Below, one piece after another: positions 25,418-34,953 of a DNA stretch of 41,409 nucleotides (its first letter is position 1; every line of letters starts with the position of its first letter). Origin of the DNA: an uncultured Geobacteraceae bacterium (GTDB taxonomy: Bacteria > Desulfobacterota > Desulfuromonadia > Geobacterales > Pseudopelobacteraceae); the NCBI GenBank assembly GCA_903925005.1, contig CAIYDX010000247.1, positions 1 to 41,409 of the forward strand, in the 5' to 3' direction. The position numbers and the translations under genes are program-made. Below the pieces are notes generated by a model that was given only the letters and a program-made list of their open reading frames with translations, made no database searches and was not told where the DNA came from.

Positions 25418-26308
25418 ATGAACTTAACCGATGATGAGTTGATTCAGGAACTGTCAAAGCGTTTTGCCCAGAGCCGCAAGGCTTTTTCCGACTTGAGCGT
25501 GGTTAACCGTAAATTGCTGGAAATGAACGAACGGCTGGAGCGTTCCGAATCCCTCAAAAGCAATTTTCTGTCGAATATACGCAATGAAATTAATAATCCG
25601 CTCAACGCAATTATGGGGCTGGCCGGAGAGCTTGCGATACTTGGTGCCGGAAATGAGGAAATTGCCTCTCTCTCTTCTTTGATCGGCGCGGAAGCGAATA
25701 ATCTCGATTTTCAGCTCCGGAACATATTCATGGCGGCCGAGCTGGAGGCTGGGGAGGTCAACCCGCGCTGCGTAAAGATTCATGTAGCATCGGCACTGCG
25801 CGACATGGTGGATTCGTTTCACCATACCGCCGCGAAAAAGAATGTGTCGCTTAACCTGTTATTTCCGGAGCAGGAACATGAATTCCTGGCAGTCACCGAT
25901 TCTGAAAAATTTCAGATTATTATCTACAACCTGCTGGCAAATGCGATCGAATACAGCAACGATGAAGGTTTAGTCGAGGTCTCATGTTCGGTTGGAGCGG
26001 ATGGCTGTCTGCGGATTTCCGTTCAGGATCATGGTATCGGGATCGCTCCGGAGGACCAGCAGCGCATATTTGACCGCTTCGTCCAGCTGGATACCGGAAC
26101 CACTCGCCCGCACCTGGGACATGGTCTGGGGCTCAGCATTACCAAGGCGCTTGTGGAACTGCTGCAGGGGAGCATAAGCCTGAACAGCTCTCCCGGCGAA
26201 GGGACGCTGTTTATCGTTACTATTCCTCCCTGTTCGATTATGGACGACGAAGATTCTTTTTCCGAAGCCGGCAACCTGTTTTTCTTCGATGACTTGAAGG
26301 AGGCGTAG
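25418..26308 (+). CDS. Kinase-like protein with Asn replacing the phosphoacceptor His
   Basis: A 296-residue soluble protein laid out like a histidine kinase: short N-terminal coiled coil (1-47), DHp region and HATPase domain. At the H box, FLSNIRNEINNPLNAIMG replaces the usual FxxxxSHExRTPL, so Asn 56 stands where His should be. The ATPase domain looks intact: N box NLLANAIEYS, G1 DHGIGI and G2 GHGLGLSI. It can probably bind ATP and dimerise but cannot autophosphorylate at the usual site. It is embedded between cheB and the second cheD, so an allosteric role within the chemosensory complex is plausible. ATG 25418 follows GAGG. The acidic C-terminus ends in FFFDDLKEA. Confidence 0.88.
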   Translation: MNLTDDELIQELSKRFAQSRKAFSDLSVVNRKLLEMNERLERSESLKSNFLSNIRNEINNPLNAIMGLAGELAILGAGNEEIASLSSLIGAEANNLDFQLRNIFMAAELEAGEVNPRCVKIHVASALRDMVDSFHHTAAKKNVSLNLLFPEQEHEFLAVTDSEKFQIIIYNLLANAIEYSNDEGLVEVSCSVGADGCLRISVQDHGIGIAPEDQQRIFDRFVQLDTGTTRPHLGHGLGLSITKALVELLQGSISLNSSPGEGTLFIVTIPPCSIMDDEDSFSEAGNLFFFDDLKEA

Positions 26309-26313
26309 ATAGG

Positions 26314-26799
26314 GTGTCCAGTGAAGAAACGCTCAACAAGCATTTTCTCTACCCCGGCACTATCTTTGCCGAACCGCAGGCATACCAGATCAGTACGGTA
26401 CTTGGATCGTGTGTTGCCGTCTGTTTATGGGACCAAGTGGCCCACAGGGGGGGGATGAATCACATGATGTTGCCGCTATGGAACGGCGAGGGACTGGCGA
26501 CGCCGAAGTACGGTAACATCGCCATGGAAAAGCTGCTTGCCAAAGTTTTGGCCATGGGCTGTCATCGTGAGCATCTGGTCGCCAAGGTCTTTGGGGGAGC
26601 CAATGTTTCCGGTTCCGGTATGGAACTGTTCATGATCGGAGATCGCAATATCATGCTGGCACTGCAGATGCTGGAGGAGTTCCGGATTCCGGTTGTTGCC
26701 AAAGACATCGGCGGGCGGGGTGGCAGAAAGATCATTATGAACAGCGAAAGCGGCGTGGTTCTGGTCGGCAAGGGGAGAACGGTGACATCAGGCAAGTAG
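26314..26799 (+). CDS. cheD: Chemoreceptor glutamine deamidase CheD (copy 2)
   Basis: A second CheD, 161 residues, only moderately similar to the first. Catalytic Cys 33 (LGSCVAV), His 50 (GGMNHMMLP, 17 residues on) and Ser 27/Thr 28 are present, then KYGNIAMEKLL, VAKVFGGANV and IGDRNI. The start is GTG 26314, 5 bases after the upstream stop, with AAGGAGG at 26297-26303 inside the end of the pseudo-kinase gene, so the two are coupled. Two CheDs in one cluster may serve the two receptors separately, or one may act with the pseudo-kinase. It is the last gene of the chemosensory block; a 278-base gap with a promoter, palindrome and terminator follows. Confidence 0.93.
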   Translation: MSSEETLNKHFLYPGTIFAEPQAYQISTVLGSCVAVCLWDQVAHRGGMNHMMLPLWNGEGLATPKYGNIAMEKLLAKVLAMGCHREHLVAKVFGGANVSGSGMELFMIGDRNIMLALQMLEEFRIPVVAKDIGGRGGRKIIMNSESGVVLVGKGRTVTSGK

Positions 26800-26852
26800 C
26801 CGGGAGGCTCAAACCACCCGTTTCAAAGGTTGGGCGGAGTCGTTCATAATAT

Positions 26853-26881
26853 TTGATTCCTCGCTAAAATAGGGTTATATT
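26853..26881 (+). promoter_or_regulatory. Sigma-70-like promoter upstream of the hybrid kinase
   Basis: TTGATT (26853-26858), 17-base spacer, TATATT (26876-26881): one of the best promoter matches in the window. The predicted start near 26888 gives a leader of about 190 bases before the kinase ATG at 27078, with a palindrome and a terminator-like hairpin inside it. Confidence 0.6.
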
Positions 26882-26898
26882 AATCCTGTTTCAGAATT

Positions 26899-26914
26899 TG
26901 ATGTTTGAACATCA
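26899..26914. promoter_or_regulatory. Palindrome just downstream of the promoter, possible operator
   Basis: TGATGTT-TG-AACATCA, perfect over 7+7 bases, about 11 bases after the predicted transcription start. The location would let a bound dimer block transcription. The regulator is unknown. Confidence 0.4.
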
Positions 26915-27004
26915 GGTGCACTATGAAAGCCCTTCTGAGCAGGCAGCGGCAATCAGATACAAATTCGGGAATCTATTGTAATGATTCATATAAAACTCCT
27001 CTCG

Positions 27005-27031
27005 GCGTTACGTTTTTCGTACGCTTTTTTT
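27005..27031 (+). terminator. Terminator-like hairpin in the leader of the hybrid kinase
   Basis: GCGTTACG and CGTACGC pair (7 bp with one bulged T) around TTTTT, followed by seven T. It is 47 bases before the kinase start. It may end transcripts from the chemosensory operon or attenuate the kinase transcript. A half heptamer (27044-27058, CCCCTTGACCCTG) follows. Confidence 0.5.
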
Positions 27032-27077
27032 GTTTTTATATTTGCCCCTTGACCCTGTCAAAGAGAGCAGGTTCAGT

Positions 27078-30000
27078 ATGTTAACGCTTATAATTAACAG
27101 CGCCGGAGGGGTAAGGCGCAATCAATTGCTGCTGTTTTTTAGCACGGTTTTTATTATCTGCGTGATCGGCTATGGCTATTTTAGCGATCACAAACGGCTT
27201 ACAATCGGGCAAAAGCGGAATGAACTGGCAGCGATCGCCGACTTGAAGAGCCGCCAGATTGACCAATGGCGCAAGGAGCGGCTAGGTGAAGCTAATACGA
27301 TACACGCCAATGCAATGCTCGCCTTCCGGATCAGCGATTATCTTGGCGGCTCTGCTCCGCACACAGTTACGGGCGAACTCAAAATCTGGATGGAGATGCT
27401 CTGCAAGGAGAGCGGCTACCGCGGCGCCGCTCTCTACAGGATCGACGGCACATTGCTGGTGTCGGCCGCTGATGCCGACAAACGGATTGATCTCGATCAT
27501 AAACGCTTGGTTGAAGAGGCGGTGCGGAAGCGGGAGGTATTCTTCTCCGATTTTCACAGGGAAGCTTTGAACGGCCTGATAAACCTTAATCTGGTTGTTC
27601 CAGTCGGGTATAACGTCGGGAATGTATTTCAAACGGCAGCCGTTTTGGTGCTGGATATCGATCCGCACAATTATCTCTACCCGATGATTCAAACCTGGCC
27701 GATGCCGAGCAAAACAGCCGAGACATTACTGGTTGAACGGAGCGGCGACGATGTTCTTTTCCTGAATGAAGTGCGTCACAAAAGCGATACGGCGCTCTCC
27801 ATGCGGGTGCCGCTTGCGAAAGGAGATTTGCCAGCGGTCTGGGCTGTCCTCGGGCAGGAGGGGGGTGGCGAGGGGGTTGATTACCGTGGCGTTCCGGTGC
27901 TTGCCGTAACCCGAACTATCCCCGATTCCCCCTGGTGTCTGGTTGCCAAGGTTGATCTGTCCGAAATATACGGTCCGATCAGAACGCGGGCTTACTGGGT
28001 TGTCCTCTTCGGCATACTGTTGGCGCTTGCCGCCGGGCTCGGTATTTATAACTGGTGGCTTAAAAAACAGAGACTCTATAAGCAACAGCAGTTTGAAGAG
28101 ATAAACGAACAGGTGCTTGCCATCAATAGGGAACTTGAACTGAGGCAGCGCGAAGCTGAGGCAAACCAGAAAAAACTGCAGCAGCTCTCAAGCGCGGTAG
28201 AGAACAGTCCCGCATCTATTGTCATCACAGATCATTGGGGGCGGATCTAGTATGTTAATCCGAAATTTACCGAGATCACCGGCTACCCAATGGAAGAAGT
28301 CATTGGCAAGAATCCGAGGATACTCAACGCCGGCGGGCAGCCGAAAGAGTTGTACCGGGAACTCTGGAGTACGATCAAGGCCGGCCTTGAATGGCGCGGC
28401 GACCTCTGCAACCGTAAAAAGAACGGCGACATTTACTGGGAGCATGCCTCAATCTCTCCCTTGAGGGATGAACAGGGAAACATTACCCATTACGTTGCAA
28501 TCAAGGAAGATGTCACCGAGCAGAAGCGGATCGCTAAAGAGTTGCTGACCGCACGAGATGCGGCTCATGCCGCGAACCGTTCCAAATCCGAGTTTCTAGC
28601 CAACATGAGTCATGAGATCAGGACGCCGCTCAATGCGATCATCGGGTTTTCCGCCCTGACGATGAAGAGCAGCCTGCCGCCACGTCAACAGGACTATGTT
28701 CAGAAAATACACTCAGCCGGAAAGTTGTTGCTCAAGATTATTAACGATATTCTCGATTTTTCCAAGATAGAGGCGGGGCAGCTGGAAATGGAACTGATTC
28801 CATTCATGCTGGAACCGCTACTTGCCAATTTGCTAGACATGGTGCAGCAAAAGGCTTCGGACAAAGGTTTGAATTTACTGGTCAAACCTTTGCCGGAAGC
28901 CGCTTGTTGTCTTGTCGGCGATCCGCACCGGCTTGGCCAGATTATTATCAATCTGTTGAACAATGCCGTTAAATTCACGGCACATGGTGAGATTGTGCTT
29001 GAGGCCGCAATTGTGATGCAGCAAAGAGAGAGGGTGCAGCTCAAATTCTCGGTCCGCGACACAGGTATCGGCATCCCGGCTGAATTGATCGATAAACTCT
29101 TTCAACCATTTACCCAGGCTGACGGAACCACGACCCGCCGGTTCGGCGGCACCGGGTTGGGGTTGTCCATTTCAAAACAGCTGGCGGAGATGATGGGGGG
29201 TGAGATTTGGTGTGAGAGCATTCCGGGAGAGGGGAGCATCTTTTGCTTCACGGCATGGTTCGGCATCGGCCAGGCAAGCGATATGGAAAATTTTTCGCAA
29301 GGAGTTGATACGGCCGGCGGAGATAAGAAAGCGTACTTCGATTTTTCCGATTATCGGATCCTGCTGGTGGAAGATAACGATATCAACCGGCAGTTGGCGA
29401 TCGAGATTTTAAAGGAGACCGGCGCCGAACTGCATCTGGCCGCCGACGGCGAAATAGCGGTGACAATGGTTACCGGCGGCGAAACATCGTACGACCTAGT
29501 GCTGATGGATATACAGATGCCGGTCATGGACGGCTATGAGGCGACACGGCTCATCAGATCGGACAGCCGCTTCGCCACGCTGCCGATCATTGCGATGACG
29601 GCCCATGCCATGCTTGAAGAACAGCAGAAAATCCTGGAGGCCGGCATGGACGCCCATATTACAAAGCCGGTCGACGCCCGCACCATGCTGCGGGCCATGG
29701 CGTTTTTCCTCCGTCCGGAAGATGAGGGCACGTTACTTGGTGAAAGGGTTGAAAACGTTGGCGATTACCCTGCAATTCCGGACATCGCCGGGCTTGACGT
29801 TTCCGCTGCTCTGAGCGGCATTGACGGAGATTGGAAGTTGTACATCTGGGTACTCCGCTCGTTTGTCGAGAGTCAATCGAATGCGGCGATGGCCATGGAA
29901 GAAGCGTTGAATACGGGAGATGCAAAACTGGCTGCGCGCCGTGCCCATACAGTCAAAAGCATTGCCGGCACAATGGGCGCTACGGAGTTGCAGGCGCTGG

Positions 30001-30410
30001 CAGAAGAACTCGAAAACGCCATAGTTCAGGGTGAACCGCCCGAAAAAATCAGGAGAACTCTCGATAATTTTGCTGCCGAGCTTGGCCGGTTGGTGGCGGA
30101 TCTGACGAACCGGCTTCCGGTTGATTCGGAGCCTGATGACGACACTTTGCCGGACACGTTTGACATTGAGGTTGTTACACCGATCCTGAACAGACTGCAT
30201 GAGTATATAAAAGGGAGAGACGGCAGGGCGGAACGGTATCTGGATGATTACCGGAGAGACCTGGCCGGTTTACCCCTCCACGACATCAGCCAGATAAAGA
30301 ACCATCTGAAAAATTTCGATTTTGCAGCGGCCCATGAGGTACTGCTGGCGCTTTCAGCCAGGAATGGTATTATGCTTGCGTCCGACGACACGGGGGATTA
30401 CCGACCATGA
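27078..30410 (+). pseudogene. Hybrid kinase (sensor-PAS-HK-REC-HPt) interrupted by an amber codon
   Basis: A BarA/ArcB-like gene of 1110 codons: TM1 about 16-34, periplasmic sensor, TM2 (VVLFGILLALAAGLGIY, near 315-335), coiled coil, PAS, HisKA with NMSHEIRTPLNAIIG (His 512), HATPase, receiver (VLMDIQMPVMDG) and a C-terminal HPt with RRAHTVKSIAGTMG. Codon 391 is TAG (28248-28250), in the PAS at WGRI-stop-YVNPKFTEITGY. The same frame continues intact before and after, and the usual residue there is Glu or Val, so GAG to TAG would explain it. The first ATG after the stop (28290) has no ribosome-binding site. As read, only the membrane sensor fragment is made. It may be a fresh null mutation, a sequencing error or a suppressed codon. 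Confidence 0.9.
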
Positions 30411-31459
30411 AAACGACATCTGCTCAGGCAAGTGTACTGATAGTTGACGATACTCCGCAGAATATCAGCCTGCTCAACGCCGCGCTGATGGACGAGTACA
30501 CCACCAAAATAGCAACCAGCGGCGCTCAGGCCATCGATATCTGCCTCTCCATGCCTATCGATATCATTCTTCTGGATGTAATGATGCCGGAAATGGACGG
30601 TTTTGAAACCTGCCGGCGACTCAAGGAAAATCCGATAACCCGCAATATCCCGGTTATCTTCGTAACGGCCAGGGGTGAGATTGACGACGAATCGATGGGG
30701 TTTACCTGCGGTGCGGTCGATTACATCACCAAGCCGATTCGGGCGTCGATCGTGCGGGCACGGGTCGGAACGCACCTTGCCCTGTACAACCAGAACCGCG
30801 CTCTGGATTGTCTGGTGCAGGAGCGCACCGCGGAACTGAACGAGACCCGTCTTGAAATCCTTCATCGGCTCGGCACAGCGGGGGAATTTCGGGATAACGA
30901 GACCGGTCTGCATGTAGCCAGGGTCTGCCACTATTGCCGCATAATTGCCTTGGCTTTGGGACTCCCGGAAAGCGAAGCGGAGCTCCTCTTTAATGCAGCG
31001 GCGCTGCATGACACCGGAAAGATCGGGATACCTGACAGCATTCTCTTCAAACCTGGCAAACTGGATGACGATGAGTGGAAGATCATGCGTACACATAGCG
31101 AGATAGGCTACAAGATAATCGGGCCAAGCCAGAATAATCTGCTGAAGGCAGCGGCAACGGTCGCGTTGTCGCACCATGAACGATGGGACGGTCACGGCTA
31201 TCCGCAGAGAATCCAAGGACAAGAGATCCCACTGTTTGGAAGAATTGTTGCTATCGCCGACGTGTTTGACGCATTGACCAGTGAGCGCCCCTACAAAAAA
31301 GCCTGGCCCGTATCTGAGGCGGTCGAGGAGATCGTGCGCTGTAGCGAGCAGCAATTCGATCCGCAGATAGTCGACGCTTTTATACAAAAAATAAATGAAA
31401 TTAATTTGGTGCGGCAACAATTCTGCGAAGCGGATAGCCGTGCATTAAGAGAAAATTAA
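30407..31459 (+). CDS. Response regulator with HD-GYP c-di-GMP phosphodiesterase
   Basis: RpfG-type regulator of 350 residues: receiver 9-125 (phospho-Asp 57, Lys 109), a coiled linker, then HD-GYP. Metal and catalytic residues are intact: HDTGKIG (His 201, Asp 202), THSEIGYKII, HHERWDGHGYP (GYP at 264-266) and IADVFDALTSERPYK. It should hydrolyse cyclic di-GMP when phosphorylated. The ATG overlaps the stop of the hybrid kinase (ATGA), so that kinase is the natural phosphodonor; with the amber codon there, this regulator may currently lack its input and also coupled translation. It is the only cyclic-di-GMP enzyme in the window; no GGDEF gene was seen. Confidence 0.95.
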   Translation: MKTTSAQASVLIVDDTPQNISLLNAALMDEYTTKIATSGAQAIDICLSMPIDIILLDVMMPEMDGFETCRRLKENPITRNIPVIFVTARGEIDDESMGFTCGAVDYITKPIRASIVRARVGTHLALYNQNRALDCLVQERTAELNETRLEILHRLGTAGEFRDNETGLHVARVCHYCRIIALALGLPESEAELLFNAAALHDTGKIGIPDSILFKPGKLDDDEWKIMRTHSEIGYKIIGPSQNNLLKAAATVALSHHERWDGHGYPQRIQGQEIPLFGRIVAIADVFDALTSERPYKKAWPVSEAVEEIVRCSEQQFDPQIVDAFIQKINEINLVRQQFCEADSRALREN

Positions 31460-31504
31460 GTAGATAACTCCGCATTCTTTGATGCTAATAAAAAGGAAAT
31501 TGTC

Positions 31505-33106
31505 ATGTTGACGGATAATCCGAGCGCTCCATTAATTCTGGTTGTTGAAGACGACGAAAGCCATGCCGAACTGATGAAACGGTCTCTTCAGGGTGCGGTG
31601 GAAGATTATCGTCTGGAAATGGTCGGTACCCTGTCTGATGCCCGGGCGGTAATTGAACGTAGCTCCCCTGACATCGTTCTAACCGATTTTCGTTTGCCGG
31701 ATGGCGAAGGGAGCGAACTGGTTGAAACCGTGAAGGAACTCTGTCCGGTGATTCTCTTGACGTCCCAGGGTAATGAACTGGTGGCCGTTGGCGCCATGAA
31801 GGCCGGAGTTCAGGATTACGTGATCAAATCATCGGCGGTATTTTCCGGTATATCGCGTATCGTTCAACGCGGTTTGCGCGAATGGGGACTTGTCCAGGAG
31901 CAAAAGAGGAGTGAAGAGGAACGCCTGAGAATGGAGCGTCACTTTCTGCATCTCCAGAAACTGGAAAGCCTGGGGACCATGTCCGGCGGCATTGCCCACG
32001 ACTTCAACAACCTACTGCAGGCGGTTCTAGGCAACCCCGAACTGAGCCTGATGAAGCTTCCCGAAGATGCGCCGGCGAGCCATTTTATCTGCAAGGCGGT
32101 CACCGCTGCTGAACAGGCCGCCAAGCTGAGCGGCATGATGCTGGCCTATTCCGGCAAGGGACTCTTTGTCATCAAGGAGATGAACCTGACCGAACTGGCG
32201 GAAAAAAGTGCCGACATGCTGACGGCGGCGATCTCGAAGAGCATAACGTTCGATCAAAAGCTCGACCACGCCCTTCCACCGATCATGGCCGACGAAGACC
32301 AGATTCAACAGGTGATCATGAACCTGATCATCAATGCCTCCGAGGCGATCGGCGTTGCCAACGGCTCCATCACCCTCTCGACAGGCGTGGATGATTTTGA
32401 TCAGATAACATTGAATTGCAGCCGCCTGGAGGAAAAACTGATGCCGGGCCGTTATGTCTGGATGGAGGTCAGCGACACCGGCTGCGGCATGGAATCCGGG
32501 ACGCTGGATAAACTGTTCGATCCGTTTTTTACCACCAAGTTCACCGGCCGTGGGCTCGGGATGTCGGCTGCCCAGGGGATAATCCACGCTCATAAGGGAG
32601 CTATTCTGGTGGATAGCAGGCCGGGTGTCGGGACAATCATCCGGGTACTGTTTCCGATAGCCGCTAACGCCGATAAAGAGCAGATAAACGGCGCAACCGC
32701 GGAAGATGGTGTTGCTTCCGCCGCTGTATCGAGTGCGGGGACGATTCTGGTCGTTGACGATGAAGAGATGATTCGGGGAGTTTGCCTCGAAATGGTCGCT
32801 GCACTCGGTTTTGAGACATTGAGTGCGGAGGGGGGAGAGGAAGCGCTCAGGATCTTCCGGGAACAGGGTGACCGTATCGATCTGGTGCTGCTTGATCACA
32901 GCATGCCGGGCATGGATGGCGTTGCCGTCTTCAGGGAGTTGAGAAAAATCAGACCGGATATTCTTGTGCTGCTTGCCAGTGGTTATAGTGAAGAGGAGCT
33001 TGCGGAAAGTTTTAAAGGGCTGGGGTTGAATGGCTTTATCCAGAAGCCGTTCCGGCTCGGTCATCTTGCCGATGAGGTGACGCGAGTACTGAAAAGGCAG
33101 GGATGA
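31505..33106 (+). CDS. REC-histidine kinase-REC hybrid
   Basis: A 533-residue soluble hybrid. The N-terminal receiver (10-128, phospho-Asp 61 in LTDFRLPDGEG) is nearly the same type as that of the REC-PAS protein at 40529. It is followed by a coiled coil, an NtrB-like HisKA with SGGIAHDFNNLL (His 165), HATPase (N box NLIINASEAI, G1 DTGCGME, G2 GRGLGMSAA) and a C-terminal receiver (about 412-530, Asp 464 in LLDHSMPGMDG). No sensor domain: input probably arrives by phosphotransfer to the first receiver. AAGGA precedes the ATG. The kinase gene that follows starts after a short heptamer repeat. Confidence 0.94.
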   Translation: MLTDNPSAPLILVVEDDESHAELMKRSLQGAVEDYRLEMVGTLSDARAVIERSSPDIVLTDFRLPDGEGSELVETVKELCPVILLTSQGNELVAVGAMKAGVQDYVIKSSAVFSGISRIVQRGLREWGLVQEQKRSEEERLRMERHFLHLQKLESLGTMSGGIAHDFNNLLQAVLGNPELSLMKLPEDAPASHFICKAVTAAEQAAKLSGMMLAYSGKGLFVIKEMNLTELAEKSADMLTAAISKSITFDQKLDHALPPIMADEDQIQQVIMNLIINASEAIGVANGSITLSTGVDDFDQITLNCSRLEEKLMPGRYVWMEVSDTGCGMESGTLDKLFDPFFTTKFTGRGLGMSAAQGIIHAHKGAILVDSRPGVGTIIRVLFPIAANADKEQINGATAEDGVASAAVSSAGTILVVDDEEMIRGVCLEMVAALGFETLSAEGGEEALRIFREQGDRIDLVLLDHSMPGMDGVAVFRELRKIRPDILVLLASGYSEEELAESFKGLGLNGFIQKPFRLGHLADEVTRVLKRQG

Positions 33107-33129
33107 AAGATGAAGGATGAGGGATAAAT
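33102..33129 (+). repeat. GATGAAG-type heptamer array supplying a ribosome-binding site
   Basis: Four 7-base words in exact register, GATGAAA GATGAAG GATGAGG GATAAAT, end directly at the ATG of the next gene at 33130. The first word overlaps the upstream stop codon, and GAGG in the third word is the ribosome-binding site. Confidence 0.65.
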
Positions 33130-34953
33130 ATGTTCCGGTTGCAGTCGCTTAAGACAAAAGTAACCATCTTCACCGTGGCCATTTTTCTGATCGGCATCTG
33201 GTCGTTGGCGTTCTACGCCACCCGGCTGCTGCGCGAGGATATGCAGCGCCTGTTTGGAGACCAGCAGTACTCGACGGTGTCGCTTGTGGCGGCGCAAGTT
33301 GATCAAGAGTTGGCCGACCGGTTGAAAGCGTTGGAAAAAGTTGCCGAAAGCGTCAGTCCGGCCATGATGGCCGATACGGCGACCGTGCAGGCGCTTCTGG
33401 AACAGCGCCCGTTATTTCAGAGTCTATTTAACGGCGGTACCTTCGTTACGCGGCTTGATGGCGTTGCCATCGCCTCCATCCCGCTCTTGGCAGGACGGTT
33501 CGGCGGCAACTACTTGGAGAGAGATTTCATGATCGCCGCGCTCAAAGAGGGGAAGACGTCGATCGGTAAACCGTTTATGGACGGGAAGTCTGCAGTTCCT
33601 ACTTTAGTCATGGCAGCGCCCATTCGCGATATTCAGGGTAGGGTGATCGGCGCCCTGGCAGGGGTAACCAACCTGGGAAACACCAGTTTTCTGGATAAAC
33701 TCACGGAACACAGCTTCGGCAAGAGCGGCGGTTATCTGCTGGCCGCGCCGCAGCACCAACTGTTTGTCACCGGCACGGATAAGAGCCGCATCCTGCAGCG
33801 GCTCCCCGCACCTGGAGTTAACTCGATGCATGATCGCTATATGAAAGGATTTGACGGTTTTGGGACTGCCGTGAATTCTCGTGGTATCGAAGAGCTGTCG
33901 GCGGCGAAGCGCGTTCCGGTTGCCGGTTGGTTTGTGATCGCCGTGCTTCCCACTGGAGAAGCTTTTGCCCCGATCGGCGCCATGCAGCGGCGTATGCTGA
34001 CCGCCACAATTCTACTGACACTTTTGGTGGGTGGCCTGACCTGGTGGTTATCCTACCGGATGTTAAATAAACAGCTTTCGCCGATACTTGCTGCCGCGAA
34101 AACGTTGGTGATTCAGTCCGATACCGACCAGATTCCGCAACCATTGCCGATAGCCAGGCAAGACGAAATAGGCGAGCTGATCGGTGCATTCAACACCCTG
34201 CTGGAAACATTGGGGGAGCGGGAAACCACGCTGCGCGCGAGCGAAAAAGCGCTGCAGGATAAAAATAGCGAGTTGGAGCGTTTTACCTACACCGTTTCGC
34301 ATGACCTGAAAAGCCCCCTTATCACGATACAGGCATTTGCCGGTATGATCTCGAAGGATCTGGAATCTGGAAAGTATGCTCGCGCTCAAGGAGATCTGAA
34401 GAGGATTGAAGATGCGGCGGTAAATATGACCCTTCTGCTGAACGACCTGCTGGAGTTATCCCGTGTCGGGAGGATCATGGACCTGCCGATAAAGATAGAT
34501 ATGAACATTCTGGTAAAGAATGTCCTTGCGCAGCTGACCGGTCCGATTGACAGCAGGCGGATTGAGGTGGTCGTCCAACCGGATCTTCCCTCCATTACAG
34601 GCGATATGCGGCGGTTGTCGGCAGTGCTGCAGAATCTGATCGAGAATGCCGTAAAGTATATGGGGGAGCAGGCCGCGCCACGCATAGAGATCGGCGCAAG
34701 ACTAGATGGGGAGGAGCTGCAGTATTTTGTCCGCGACAACGGCAAAGGTGTCGAACCGCGCTTTCAGGAAAATATCTTCGGTCTGTTCAATAAGCTGGAT
34801 CCGGAAAGTGAGGGTACCGGGATCGGCTTGTCGTTGGTTAGACGCATCATCGAAGTACATGGAGGCCGAGTTTGGGTTGAGTCGGATGGGGAAGGGCATG
34901 GGGCTTGTTTTTGTTTTACTGTGCCGGAAGAAAGGAATCCTGATGAAAACTGA
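33130..34953 (+). CDS. Membrane histidine kinase with Cache-type periplasmic sensor
   Basis: A 607-residue kinase. TM1 about 10-30; a periplasmic domain (31-288) with Cache-like segments (FVTRLDGVAIASIP, RDFMIAALKEGKTSIGKPF, APIRDIQGRVIGALAG and GYLLAAPQHQLFV); TM2 289-309; HAMP 310-365; coiled coil; HisKA with YTVSHDLKSPLITIQ (His 391) of the phytochrome-like class; HATPase with GTGIGLSLVRRIIEVHGG. The catalytic core is very similar to those at 37170 and 38743, whose sensors differ. Cache domains usually bind small metabolites such as carboxylates or amino acids. The ribosome-binding site comes from the heptamer array just upstream. The next gene starts 11 bases inside this gene's end. Confidence 0.94.
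   Translation: MFRLQSLKTKVTIFTVAIFLIGIWSLAFYATRLLREDMQRLFGDQQYSTVSLVAAQVDQELADRLKALEKVAESVSPAMMADTATVQALLEQRPLFQSLFNGGTFVTRLDGVAIASIPLLAGRFGGNYLERDFMIAALKEGKTSIGKPFMDGKSAVPTLVMAAPIRDIQGRVIGALAGVTNLGNTSFLDKLTEHSFGKSGGYLLAAPQHQLFVTGTDKSRILQRLPAPGVNSMHDRYMKGFDGFGTAVNSRGIEELSAAKRVPVAGWFVIAVLPTGEAFAPIGAMQRRMLTATILLTLLVGGLTWWLSYRMLNKQLSPILAAAKTLVIQSDTDQIPQPLPIARQDEIGELIGAFNTLLETLGERETTLRASEKALQDKNSELERFTYTVSHDLKSPLITIQAFAGMISKDLESGKYARAQGDLKRIEDAAVNMTLLLNDLLELSRVGRIMDLPIKIDMNILVKNVLAQLTGPIDSRRIEVVVQPDLPSITGDMRRLSAVLQNLIENAVKYMGEQAAPRIEIGARLDGEELQYFVRDNGKGVEPRFQENIFGLFNKLDPESEGTGIGLSLVRRIIEVHGGRVWVESDGEGHGACFCFTVPEERNPDEN

Noticed and set aside
26923-27084. 53-codon frame as a real protein gene
   Set aside because: It runs through a terminator hairpin and a repeat fragment, and the product shows no recognisable domain; mentioned only as a possible leader frame.
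28248-28250. TAG as a pyrrolysine codon
   Set aside because: PAS domains carry an ordinary residue here, and no pyl genes are in the window; a nonsense change is simpler.
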